8,558 bases of DNA from contig JAJWOJ010000065.1 in the NCBI GenBank assembly GCA_021635425.1, positions 1 to 8,558 of the forward strand, written 5' to 3'. Position 1 is the stretch's first letter. Every line of letters starts with the position of its first letter. This DNA comes from Clostridiales bacterium. Lineage in GTDB: Bacteria > Bacillota > Clostridia > Christensenellales > Borkfalkiaceae. The notes below the pieces were generated by a model. That model was given only the letters and a program-made list of their open reading frames with translations, made no database searches and was not told the DNA's origin. Positions 1 to 6,947 of this stretch are shown piece after piece. The position numbers and the translations under genes are program-made.

Positions 1-1009
1 CCATTATGTTGCCCGTACCGAGAGATATTACGTCAACCCTTATAACGCTGCCGTACTCGTCGTTATCGCTATTCATAACAACACCCGACCAGTCATAACC
101 CGACCCCGAAGTCGTTATCATTGAAAACAAATCCGTTGCGGCGTTTACAAGCAAACCATAGCCCTCGGTTTTCGCTATGCACTCTTCGAGTTTTGCATAA
201 TTCGTAACTTCCGCCTTAACAACCTCTTCGAGAGAGTCATACGCGCCTTTCGCCGACAAAATCTTCATATAGTCGTTGAGATTTTGCGCATCTGCCGCGG
301 CAGGCAATTTGTCTATAAGGCTAACGACGGGCGCGGCGAGTTCTTTATTCGTCACCGCGTTACCTATCGTTATCGTCCAGTCGTCGATATAATAGTCCGC
401 CTGGTTTCCCTTTATCGCAAGTTCAACCGCAATGCCGACGATGTTCTCTTTGTTTTTGGTACGGGTGTAAGCGTCTATATCGAACGAAACTTCCGTCCAT
501 TCGCCCGATTTTAATTCGACCGCTTCGGACGAAAGCAACGCGATGTTTCCCGTTGTTATAACGTGCAACTTGGCGTTTGCCGAATTTTCGGCGGTCGAAT
601 AAATCCAAAGCGAAGTTGACGAAATGATACCGAAATCGAGGTCGGTATATTCCGTTCGATCGAGCCTTTGCAATATCATCGGATTGCCGCCGCCGATATA
701 GGTGTATTTCAAACTCTTTTCTCCGCTTTTCTTCTGTTCTGCGGAAATATTCATCTTAACTCTCGTGTCGTACGCGAGATTTGTTTGCTTTACATTATAA
801 AGGTCGTCAACCGATTCGAAGTCGTTAAGCAAAAGTTTTTCACCGACTTCATATTCGCGCTTTACGCTTTCTCTTTGCGACTCGCTGTCGGGTTCGGTAA
901 CCGATACGCTGCCGCCGTCGTTTCCGCCTTCTTTACAGGAAGCAAATAACCCGACGGAAAGGATCAATGCAACTATTAAACATAATATAAGTTTTATTTT
1001 ACCGTTCAT
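1..1009 (-). CDS. Partial secreted lipoprotein with a carbohydrate-binding-like beta-sandwich domain (C-terminus beyond left edge)
   Basis: The frame runs open from an ATG at 1009 to the left edge, giving 336 codons without a stop. The start is set by a purine-rich GGGAGGGGG site at 1015-1023, directly after the stop of the preceding gene (14-base gap). Residues 1-25 form a lipoprotein signal peptide: charged start, hydrophobic core, then LFASC with Cys25 as the likely lipidated residue. A Ser/Glu/Asp/Gly-rich linker follows (about 26-50). Residues about 55-217 look like a jelly-roll carbohydrate-binding domain: LLNDFES near the start, KSLKYTY, SLWIYST, WTEVSFDI and a closing YYIDDWTI. Residues about 225-282 are helical and resemble the spacer common in Bacillota surface proteins (Y-x-x-L ... 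V-x-N-Y-x-x-L). A second domain begins near 285 and is cut off. Inferred role: cell-surface glycan binding, or the non-catalytic front part of a larger glycosidase; the missing C-terminus could hold a catalytic domain. The beta-sandwich call rests on pattern only. Confidence 0.8.
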   Translation of the reverse strand, partial: MNGKIKLILCLIVALILSVGLFASCKEGGNDGGSVSVTEPDSESQRESVKREYEVGEKLLLNDFESVDDLYNVKQTNLAYDTRVKMNISAEQKKSGEKSLKYTYIGGGNPMILQRLDRTEYTDLDFGIISSTSLWIYSTAENSANAKLHVITTGNIALLSSEAVELKSGEWTEVSFDIDAYTRTKNKENIVGIAVELAIKGNQADYYIDDWTITIGNAVTNKELAAPVVSLIDKLPAAADAQNLNDYMKILSAKGAYDSLEEVVKAEVTNYAKLEECIAKTEGYGLLVNAATDLFSMITTSGSGYDWSGVVMNSDNDEYGSVIRVDVISLGTGNIM

Positions 1010-1023
1010 CTTGTCCCCCTCCC

Positions 1024-3339
1024 TTATTTAACTCTTATCGCGACGTCGTCGCATTTTATCGTTCTGTCTCCCGCGAGTTCGATCTGACCGTTTTTCGCGT
1101 AGTTTACGTTATCGAACGATATGCGGATTTCGCTTACGGAAGACATATCCATCTTCATTCGTTTAAGGAACTGCTCGGAAAGCTCGACCGAAACCCTGCG
1201 CGTTACGCCCGCGGGGCAATAGTTCGTAAGCACGTCGTAACTCACTCCGTCTTTATCGACGAGCGAAATAATCATTTCGAATTCGTTTTCGCCGTCGTTC
1301 GTGTAGGAGAAAGAAAAGCCTGTCGCGTTTTTGAGTTCATCTGCCGCAAACGAGATGCCCGGACGGAACAATTTGGTTTTTACGCCGATGGTCTCGCCTT
1401 TGTCTTTATACTGCGATTTAAGAACTGCCACAGCGGAGCCTTCGGAAACGATCAATTCACTGCCATCCGAAACTTTTGCCGCGCTTGCCGCGATAGTTTT
1501 TTCCGTTCCGCTCTTTTTGACAAGAGTTCCCGATTTTAAGGAAAGAATTCTGTTTGCGAGTTCTTTTCTCGCCTTGTAAAGAAGGGAATCCTGCTGATAA
1601 TAAACCGCACCGTCGAAAAGTTCGGCATAAAGATCGTTTACGAGTTCGTTGAAGTCGATTTCGATTCCGTTTTTCTCTGCATGTTCTTTTACGAGTTTTT
1701 CGTATACCGAAAGCATATCGTAATCGTCCATACTGTCTCTGAACGACACGAGTCTGACGGAAGCAAACGGAGCTTCGCTGCCGTAATACTTACCGGGATA
1801 CATAAGATATCCGTCGCCGGGGACGTTTTCGTATCTTAAAGGGTTGTTGTAAACGTCGGTGTATACTTCGTCCGACAAACGGAACTGCGTACTCATATTC
1901 ACGGCATAGTAAAGATACCCCGTTATTCCCATAGCCTTTTCCATCCAGCCCGAAGCCCTCATGCCGAGCGTCGAATCGTCGATATGGAAAGTGCCGTAAG
2001 GATATTTAGGTCCCATACAGGTATACGCCCACATATCGCCGTTGGTATTGGCTTTTGCCGCGTCCTGATAGCGTTGCAAGGTTGCCATATCGTTATACAA
2101 GCTGAAATAAGGGCAGAATGTCGCATTCAGTGACCCCACCCAGTCGGCAACGTAGTTCACGTTGGTGAATACGGCAGGAATTTTTAAAATCGACTCTTTA
2201 AGCTTCTGTTTCAATTCGTCCGATTTATTTGCAAATCTTTCGTCGGTATCGATCGCTTCTGCCGCCGCGGCAAGAGTTTTGTCGTATTCTCCGCCTTTTT
2301 TGAGGAAAGTTTCGGAATACGAACCCGTTCCGTTGATATCCGATTCGTCGTAAGTCGACGGATAGAAATAAGCAAGATCGAGATAGTTGTCGGTTTCTGT
2401 CGAAATAGCGGCAAGCCCGAGAATGTAATCCGTCACTTTTTGCGCGTCGCCCGTAAGTTTTTTGCCGTTATAAGTTCTGTAAGAAAGCGGAAAATCGAAA
2501 GGTATGACTATCGAACTGTAATTGTCGTCGGCATACAATTCCTGCGCCCTCGACACCACTTCTTCGGTCGTCCATTCGTTTCTGTCTTTTATGACGTAAG
2601 TGTTTATCTTGTATTTCAACAAGAAATCCTCGTATCTTTTAACGACTTCGTCGGAAGAATCGTATTCCGCGGAAGCAAGAGCTTTTCTGTACAGAAGGAA
2701 AGACGACTGAAACGTTCTTCTGCCCTCGTACTCTATATCCCAAACGTTCACCGAAACGGGAATATCTTTGATTTCGTCTCCGAGAGTCAGTTTAAACGTT
2801 CCCGTATAAACGCCCGCTTCAACCCCTTCCGAGTTGAATTCCGCGGTAATCCCCTGATTGCCGCCCGCTTCGACAAAATTTTCTTTGTACGCAATCGCCG
2901 TATCTATGGGCAGGAGCATATCGGGGATAAACGAACCCGATTCGTAATCGCCGTTTCCGCTGTTGTTTTTGGCGACTTCTATATACTTCTGGTGATAAAG
3001 TTCTATCTGATCGGACGGAAACTCTTTGCCGTCGGCGGTTTTCAAAGTCCCTTTTTCGATTTTGTATTCCGTTCTTTTATCCGCGGTAACTATAATCTGA
3101 GCGCCTTCGTATTCGCCCTTATACATATCGACCGTAAAAGACGCGTCAAGCTTTTCGTATTCGTCGTTTTTATCCGTCTGCCTTATAACTTTTCTCGTGT
3201 TATAAGTACTCCACACTTTGGTCTGTTCAATTGAAGGGATGTCGGTCGACTCTTTTGATTCGTCCTTACCCCCGCAGCCGCCGAGAACGGTCGCGGACAA
3301 AACAGCCGCGGCTACAATCGCAATAAATTTTCTTTTCAT
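1024..3339 (-). CDS. Lipoprotein glycoside hydrolase-like protein, GH123/DUF4091 type
   Basis: A 771-residue protein. The start is the ATG at 3339, not the in-frame TTG at 3375, because AAGGAG sits at 3346-3351 and the signal peptide begins here. LGGC places the lipidated cysteine at residue 22, so it should be anchored outside the membrane. Residues about 63-203 form an N-terminal beta-sandwich (PDMLLP at about 139-144, GVYTGTFKL, VNVWDIEY). A barrel-like catalytic region follows to about 590. It carries AYFYPSTYDESD with an Asp331-Glu332 pair, matching the Asp-Glu pair that GH123 beta-N-acetylgalactosaminidases use for substrate-assisted catalysis. The DUF4091 signature is clear: WAY at 437, a conserved Arg461 and Trp465, GYLYYAVN at 474-481, GDGYLMYPG at 508-516 and SVRLVSFRDSMDDYDML at 527-543. 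Residues about 616-771 form an extra beta-rich, possibly carbohydrate-binding domain. Family membership is fairly secure. Activity on GalNAc is inferred, since many DUF4091 proteins are uncharacterised. It lies 32 bases after the binding-protein gene. Confidence 0.8.
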   Translation of the reverse strand: MKRKFIAIVAAAVLSATVLGGCGGKDESKESTDIPSIEQTKVWSTYNTRKVIRQTDKNDEYEKLDASFTVDMYKGEYEGAQIIVTADKRTEYKIEKGTLKTADGKEFPSDQIELYHQKYIEVAKNNSGNGDYESGSFIPDMLLPIDTAIAYKENFVEAGGNQGITAEFNSEGVEAGVYTGTFKLTLGDEIKDIPVSVNVWDIEYEGRRTFQSSFLLYRKALASAEYDSSDEVVKRYEDFLLKYKINTYVIKDRNEWTTEEVVSRAQELYADDNYSSIVIPFDFPLSYRTYNGKKLTGDAQKVTDYILGLAAISTETDNYLDLAYFYPSTYDESDINGTGSYSETFLKKGGEYDKTLAAAAEAIDTDERFANKSDELKQKLKESILKIPAVFTNVNYVADWVGSLNATFCPYFSLYNDMATLQRYQDAAKANTNGDMWAYTCMGPKYPYGTFHIDDSTLGMRASGWMEKAMGITGYLYYAVNMSTQFRLSDEVYTDVYNNPLRYENVPGDGYLMYPGKYYGSEAPFASVRLVSFRDSMDDYDMLSVYEKLVKEHAEKNGIEIDFNELVNDLYAELFDGAVYYQQDSLLYKARKELANRILSLKSGTLVKKSGTEKTIAASAAKVSDGSELIVSEGSAVAVLKSQYKDKGETIGVKTKLFRPGISFAADELKNATGFSFSYTNDGENEFEMIISLVDKDGVSYDVLTNYCPAGVTRRVSVELSEQFLKRMKMDMSSVSEIRISFDNVNYAKNGQIELAGDRTIKCDDVAIRVK

Positions 3340-3345
3340 ACTTGT

Positions 3346-3351
3346 CTCCTT
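3346..3351 (-). promoter_or_regulatory. Ribosome binding site deciding the start of the GH123-like gene
   Basis: AAGGAG on the minus strand lies six bases before the ATG at 3339. It selects this start over the in-frame TTG at 3375, which overlaps the stop of the previous gene and would put 12 extra residues before the signal peptide. Confidence 0.85.
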
Positions 3352-3371
3352 ATCCTGTATTTTGCAAAAAA

Positions 3372-4958
3372 TCAATAGTCGGTTATAGTCTTCCAGTTGG
3401 TCTGTAAATACTTAGCGTTGATATTTACTATCTCCGCGGGAGTCGTCCCCTCTAAAAGAGCCTTCATCGCGGTTGCGGTAATTCCGTTATGATAATACAG
3501 GTCAACCTTGCCGATAGAGTACAATTTCGCCTTGACGTAAGAATTGTAATCGAGGAAATATCCCTCTTCCATAGCGGATTCTATCGATTTACGGAATCTG
3601 CTCTTCGTAACTTTCGTTTCATCATAGTTTCCTACGGTAGCGTAAGGCATTTTCGCTCCGCCCGTAGTTTCGTAGTATATCTGAAGTCCCGCGTCGGAAT
3701 ACATAAATTTAAGGAAGTCTTTCGCGGTGTCGATATGTTTGCTGTAAGCGGGTATCGACGCTATATGGTCTCTGTCGCTCGATAAATACGCGAACTGACG
3801 AGCCTCTCTTACGATCTGAACGTCTTCTTCGGTCGCATAAGACGGACGGCCTTCGTTATTGCCTTTTTCGGCGTGAGCGTCTACAAACTTAATAAGCTCG
3901 GCGAGTTTTTGATCGTTGCCTGCCTTATCCGCTTCGTTATAGTAAGAAAGTTTTTCGGAAAGCGCGCTTATAACGGGCGTTTTTATGAAATCGAGATTTT
4001 TCTTTCTCGCCGTGGAGCTTTCAACTTCGAGCCAGCCGCCGTTTACGCAGAATACAGCCTGCCCCATCGCAAAATACGCCTGCATATCCGTAAACGTAAG
4101 GTCTTTCGACGCTTTGTGCTGATACCCGTTGGAATCTTTGATAAGCTCGTTCAAAAATTCAAGAGACTTAAGTTGTCCGTCGTAAGCGTAAACGTTATAG
4201 GTGCTTTGCCCCGCGGGGTCGAGTCCTTTTCCGAAATAGCCCATACTCTGTACGCCCTCATACTGACCGAACCAGATCGGGGCGATAGACGTATAATACT
4301 CGTCGTCGTAACTGTAAATAAACGGAGCGATTCCGTCCGCGCCCGTCGATTTTGTCTTTATCGTGTCACACACGGCAAGAAGTTTGTCTGTCGTCAAAGG
4401 AACGTCGTCGTCCGTAAAGCCAAGGCTGTCCCATACGTCTTTGTTTCTTACGATACCGAAAACGCCGTTCGCCCAGCAAAGTCCGTAATACTTGCCGTCC
4501 ACGTTGAAATATTCTCTCGTCAACGAATCCGCTCTGTCCATAATGGAAGAGCCGCTTTCGTCCTTCGCCTCGTAAACGTCGGTAAGGTCGGCATACTGGC
4601 AAGGATATTTCTTCCCGCCCACGCTTATAGAACCTTTATAAATAGTTTCAAAGAAATGGCGTTGACGGGTCATAAAAATATCGGTGTCGCTCGCAAGCGA
4701 TTCCATTTCGGCGTATATCGCGTCGATACCCGCCGACCCGACGGGTTCTACGACTTCAACTTTCGCGCCCGTTTTAGTTTCGTAAGCGGATACGATTTTT
4801 TTAAGCCATTCGGTCCCGTAACCGAGTTTGGAGACGGTAATTTTGAGGGTCTTATTGCCCGATTCTCCGCCGTTTCCTTTTCCGCTACCGTCGCCGCATC
4901 CGACAACGGTAAAAATCGCTACGATTGCTACTAAAAGTGCTAAAATTCTTTTCTTCAT
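3372..4958 (-). CDS. Extracellular sugar-binding lipoprotein of an ABC importer
   Basis: A 528-residue protein starting at ATG 4958, with AAGGAG at 4967-4972 eight bases upstream. MKKR and a hydrophobic core lead to VVGC, making Cys21 the lipidated residue; a Gly/Ser/Asn-rich tether follows to about 35. The rest has the layout of a family 1 (COG1653, UgpB-like) solute-binding protein: LKITVSKLGYGTEWLKKIV with a helix over YETKTGAKVEVVE in the first lobe, DGKYYGLCWANGVFGIVRNKDVWDSLGF in altered form as the first crossing (about 154-181), and YFAMGQAVFCVNGGW (about 295-309) as the ligand-site loop. AKDFLKFMYSDAGLQIYYETTGG (about 412-434) is the usual C-terminal helix. It delivers ligand to the two permeases encoded just upstream. 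The ligand is not readable from sequence; the flanking GH20 and GH123-like genes suggest an N-acetylhexosamine-containing sugar. The gene follows the permeases after a 132-base structured gap, whereas binding-protein genes often come first. Confidence 0.9.
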   Translation of the reverse strand: MKKRILALLVAIVAIFTVVGCGDGSGKGNGGESGNKTLKITVSKLGYGTEWLKKIVSAYETKTGAKVEVVEPVGSAGIDAIYAEMESLASDTDIFMTRQRHFFETIYKGSISVGGKKYPCQYADLTDVYEAKDESGSSIMDRADSLTREYFNVDGKYYGLCWANGVFGIVRNKDVWDSLGFTDDDVPLTTDKLLAVCDTIKTKSTGADGIAPFIYSYDDEYYTSIAPIWFGQYEGVQSMGYFGKGLDPAGQSTYNVYAYDGQLKSLEFLNELIKDSNGYQHKASKDLTFTDMQAYFAMGQAVFCVNGGWLEVESSTARKKNLDFIKTPVISALSEKLSYYNEADKAGNDQKLAELIKFVDAHAEKGNNEGRPSYATEEDVQIVREARQFAYLSSDRDHIASIPAYSKHIDTAKDFLKFMYSDAGLQIYYETTGGAKMPYATVGNYDETKVTKSRFRKSIESAMEEGYFLDYNSYVKAKLYSIGKVDLYYHNGITATAMKALLEGTTPAEIVNINAKYLQTNWKTITDY

Positions 4959-4987
4959 TGCATTTTCTCCTTTTTTTATATTAACCG

Positions 4988-5002
4988 CCGAGATTTTTTC
5001 GG
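4988..5002 (-). repeat. Small hairpin, loop AAAAAUC (copy 2)
   Basis: On the transcribed strand this reads CCGAAAAAATCTCGG: a CCGA/UCGG stem around a seven-base AAAAAUC loop. The hairpin at 5070-5084 has the same loop and a stem differing by one compensatory pair (A-U here, C-G there). The 11-base AAAAATTTCCG repeat sits just upstream of it. The stem is only four pairs, so it is weak alone. Confidence 0.45.
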
Positions 5003-5003
5003 T

Positions 5004-5014
5004 CGGAAATTTTT
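5004..5014 (-). repeat. Direct repeat AAAAATTTCCG, copy 2
   Basis: AAAAATTTCCG on the minus strand, identical to 5082-5092. Each copy directly precedes, or runs into, one of the two AAAAAUC-loop hairpins, suggesting a degenerate duplicated unit of about 23-27 bases flanking the central palindromes. Confidence 0.5.
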
Positions 5015-5038
5015 GCTTTTTTTCTTTTTAAGGGGATT

Positions 5039-5061
5039 GCTTTTGCTTTTTAAGCAAAAGC
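5039..5061 (-). repeat. Strong inverted repeat / stem-loop upstream of the binding-protein gene
   Basis: GCTTTTGCTT and AAGCAAAAGC are perfect 10-base inverted arms around a three-base AAA loop on the transcribed strand. The following bases are AATCCCC, not a U-run, so it is not a standard intrinsic terminator in the direction of the operon. Such intercistronic stem-loops upstream of a binding-protein cistron can protect one side of a processed transcript; that role here is inferred. Confidence 0.7.
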
Positions 5062-5073
5062 GGTGTACACCGC
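5060..5073. promoter_or_regulatory. 14-bp perfect palindrome, possible operator or hairpin
   Basis: GCGGTGTACACCGC is fully self-complementary. As DNA it has the shape of a dimeric regulator site; as RNA it can form a five-pair stem with a GUAC loop. It shares its last two transcribed bases with the strong stem-loop and its first four with the 5070-5084 hairpin, so these structures compete. I do not recognise it as the site of a known regulator family. Confidence 0.45.
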
Positions 5074-5084
5074 GATTTTTGCGG
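5070..5084 (-). repeat. Small hairpin, loop AAAAAUC (copy 1)
   Basis: On the transcribed strand this reads CCGCAAAAATCGCGG: a CCGC/GCGG stem around an AAAAAUC loop, seven bases after the permease stop codon. Its 3' arm (5070-5073) is also the 5' arm of the GCGGTGTACACCGC palindrome, so only one of the two can form at a time. It matches copy 2 at 4988-5002. Confidence 0.45.
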
Positions 5085-5092
5085 AAATTTTT
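5082..5092 (-). repeat. Direct repeat AAAAATTTCCG, copy 1
   Basis: Identical to 5004-5014. It begins in the last two bases of the permease stop codon and overlaps the 5' arm of the copy-1 hairpin. Confidence 0.5.
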
Positions 5093-5987
5093 AACCTTTC
5101 AATCCGCCTAAATGAACTTTTTCCATTATCGTATTCTGGAATACGAAGAAGATTATGAGCGCGGGCAAAAGGGATACGAGTACGCCCGCAATATAAACGG
5201 GAACGTTCGCGTCGTATTTTTTAACCTCGCTGTACGCGTACACCGCGTAAGACAGATTCGGGTATTTTTTCATATAAAGTATGGTCGATTCGTAGCTGTT
5301 CCACCCGCTTATGAACGCCATTACGAAAAGAGCGGCAAGGCTCGGAATCGCCATAGGCAGCATTATTTTGAAAAACACGGTGAAATGTCCCGCGCCGTCG
5401 ATAAACGCGGCTTCCGCATAACTCCACGACATTGTTTTAAACAACGCGTAAGCATAGAAAAAGTAGCCGCCGAACAGCGAAAAATCAACTATCATTATAA
5501 GCGGATTGTTGATAAGATGTATGTTCTGCAAGAGTCTGTACATCGAACCCGACGAGCCGTAAAGGGGTAGTATCGCAACGAATAAACCGATATTATATAT
5601 CACTTTCGAGAGTTTCGTACGATAAAATACCAGAACGTAACAAACCATCGTACTTGCCGCGATAGATAAGAACGCGTAACTCGTCGTTCTCCATATCGAG
5701 TTCCATGTTATGGATAAAAACGTGCTTTTGTTGTCTATCATTCCGAGTTCGCCGAACGCGAGAATAAAGTTTTTCCAGTTCGGATGTTCGGGCAACGAAA
5801 ACAATCTCGTTTTAATTCTGTCCATAGTGAATGCGTCCATATCGTGTTTTATGGCGATAAGCGTTCCGAACACGAAGAAAAACAAAATATAAGCGGCATA
5901 TACCGCGAATAGCAAAAACGCGATTGAAAACACTATTTTTTCACTCGGCGAGCGTTTTTTTCGGCGCGCCGCTTTTAACGTCGTCAT
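5091..5987 (-). CDS. ABC sugar importer permease, LplC/UgpE type (second subunit)
   Basis: A 298-residue inner-membrane subunit of a carbohydrate ABC importer (COG0395-like). A basic N-terminus (KAARRKKR) precedes about six membrane segments near residues 18-42, 96-121, 130-150, 161-183, 213-235 and 263-285. The cytoplasmic EAA loop that docks on the ATPase is clear: AEAAFIDGAG at 191-200, with Gly198 and the following I-x-L-P (Pro211). The C-terminus ends GGLKG, typical of this subunit. The long outer segment after the first helix (about 43-95) is usual for the LplC-like branch. The ATG at 5987 shares its A with the TGA of the preceding permease (TGATG), and AGGAGG at 5995-6000 lies inside that gene's end, so translation is likely coupled. 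It should form a heterodimer with the upstream permease and use a shared ATPase encoded elsewhere. The substrate is not readable from the sequence. Confidence 0.93.
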   Translation of the reverse strand: MTTLKAARRKKRSPSEKIVFSIAFLLFAVYAAYILFFFVFGTLIAIKHDMDAFTMDRIKTRLFSLPEHPNWKNFILAFGELGMIDNKSTFLSITWNSIWRTTSYAFLSIAASTMVCYVLVFYRTKLSKVIYNIGLFVAILPLYGSSGSMYRLLQNIHLINNPLIMIVDFSLFGGYFFYAYALFKTMSWSYAEAAFIDGAGHFTVFFKIMLPMAIPSLAALFVMAFISGWNSYESTILYMKKYPNLSYAVYAYSEVKKYDANVPVYIAGVLVSLLPALIIFFVFQNTIMEKVHLGGLKG

Positions 5988-6934
5988 CAGTAATCCTCCT
6001 TTCCGTATATAAATTTTTTAACGGTAAGGGCTATCGGGAAAGACACGACGGTCATCAGAAATCCTATCGCCGAAGCAAGGAACAAGTCCTGATTTCCGCC
6101 TATGCCGCTTACGAGCGCGTAAATATAATACGATAAGGTCATAGTTCCGAAAGACCCTTTGGTAAACAAAAGTACGGGACCCGTCGCCCCGAGGAAGGAC
6201 GCGGTGCTTAACACGACTATCGTCGCGACCGTCGGCCATACGGACGGTATAATTATATAGTAAAGCTCCTTTATCCAGTTACAACCGTCTATTTCCGCCG
6301 CTTCGAGCATCTCGGGGTCGAGACCGTTCATCGCTCCGCCGATTATTATAAGGTTTCCGCCGAAACCGAACGACAAAGCGTAAAACAACAACATTCCGTT
6401 CGCTTTCGAAGCATCGGTGAATGGATAGATAAATTCTCCTCCGCACGCCTTCACCATCGCATGAACGGGTCCGCCCGTGCCGACCGCATAACGGAACAGA
6501 ACCGCAAGCGCGGTAGCCGACAAGATGTTCGGCAGATAAATTATTATCCTGAACGCCTTATAACATGCTATTTTCTTGTAGATAAAATAGCACATCAGAA
6601 CTGAAATCGGAAGCCCTATAAGCATTCCCGCAAAATAATACATAAGCGTGTTTCTGAGCGCTTCGAGCATTACCTTGCCGCCGGCTAAACCGAAGTTGTT
6701 GATAATCGTTTCGAAGTTCGCAAGACTGAACCTCACGGCATTAGCCGTACCGTCGTACTTAGGCCTTTGAAACGCCATAAGAAACGAGTCCAGATTCACA
6801 TAGAGATAAAATACGAGAAAGTTAAGCACGGGCAACGCCAGAAACGCAAACATAAAAACGTTCCTCGACATTTTTATTTTATTTATCTCTTTTCGCCTGC
6901 ACGGCTTCTCGTTTTCGGTAACGGTATTATCCAT
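5987..6934 (-). CDS. ABC sugar importer permease, LplB/UgpA type (first subunit)
   Basis: A 315-residue membrane protein (COG1175/COG4209-like). The start at 6934 has AAGGAGGG at 6939-6946, immediately after the stop of the GH20 gene (13-base gap). A polar N-terminal tail with a basic patch (CRRKEINKIKMSR) precedes membrane segments near residues 26-46, 96-118, 130-150, 180-202, 234-256 and 284-308. The EAA loop reads LEAAEIDGCNW at 210-220, with Gly217 and the I-I-I-P end at Pro230, as expected for the ATPase contact. YLPNILSATALAVLFRY near 133-149 resembles the conserved third-helix region of this family. It partners the downstream permease and the lipoprotein binding protein to import a sugar or oligosaccharide. 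Position directly after a GH20 gene makes a HexNAc-containing substrate likely, but this is inference. Confidence 0.93.
   Translation of the reverse strand: MDNTVTENEKPCRRKEINKIKMSRNVFMFAFLALPVLNFLVFYLYVNLDSFLMAFQRPKYDGTANAVRFSLANFETIINNFGLAGGKVMLEALRNTLMYYFAGMLIGLPISVLMCYFIYKKIACYKAFRIIIYLPNILSATALAVLFRYAVGTGGPVHAMVKACGGEFIYPFTDASKANGMLLFYALSFGFGGNLIIIGGAMNGLDPEMLEAAEIDGCNWIKELYYIIIPSVWPTVATIVVLSTASFLGATGPVLLFTKGSFGTMTLSYYIYALVSGIGGNQDLFLASAIGFLMTVVSFPIALTVKKFIYGKEDY
5995..6000 (-). promoter_or_regulatory. Ribosome binding site of second permease, inside the first permease gene
   Basis: AGGAGG on the minus strand lies seven bases before the ATG at 5987 and within the last codons of the first permease. 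Together with the TGATG overlap it points to coupled, equimolar translation of the two permeases. Confidence 0.85.
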
Positions 6935-6947
6935 TCAGCCCTCCTTA

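Larger units (their letters stand above)
4959..5090 (-). promoter_or_regulatory. Structured leader between permease and binding-protein genes
   Basis: This 132-base gap is the only long non-coding stretch in the window and is far longer than the other gaps in the operon (overlap to 32 bases). On the transcribed strand it holds, in order, a small hairpin (5084-5070), a perfect palindrome (5073-5060), a strong hairpin (5061-5039), an A-rich stretch, another small hairpin (5002-4988) and the binding-protein ribosome site. None of the hairpins is followed by a U-run on the transcribed strand, so an intrinsic terminator is not supported. I see no convincing -35/-10 pair; TATAAA-like bases at about 4975-4985 lie too close to the ribosome site. 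Likely roles (inference): RNA processing or 5'-end stabilisation that raises binding-protein yield, or an operator. Confidence 0.5.

Noticed and set aside
284..949. Short plus- and minus-strand open frames within 284-949
   Set aside because: A continuous minus-strand reading frame from 1009 to the left edge, with signal peptide and ribosome site, covers this whole stretch.
2440..3234. A 264-codon open frame on the plus strand opposite the GH123-like gene
   Set aside because: Antisense shadow with a basic, Phe/Arg-rich composition and no domain features; the minus-strand gene explains this DNA.
3373..3375. TTG at 3375 as the start of the GH123-like gene
   Set aside because: It would add 12 residues before a normal lipoprotein signal peptide, and AAGGAG at 3346-3351 clearly serves the ATG at 3339.
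3873..4934. A 353-codon open frame on the plus strand opposite the binding-protein gene
   Set aside because: It is antisense to a well-supported lipoprotein gene, has no ribosome site or recognisable domain, and its Arg/Phe/Val-rich product is what the opposite strand of TCG/GAC/GAA-rich coding sequence gives.
5039..5080. Rho-independent terminator between permease and binding-protein genes
   Set aside because: On the transcribed (minus) strand the strong stem is followed by AATCCCC, not U residues. On the plus strand the palindrome is followed by GATTTTTG, but no plus-strand gene ends there.
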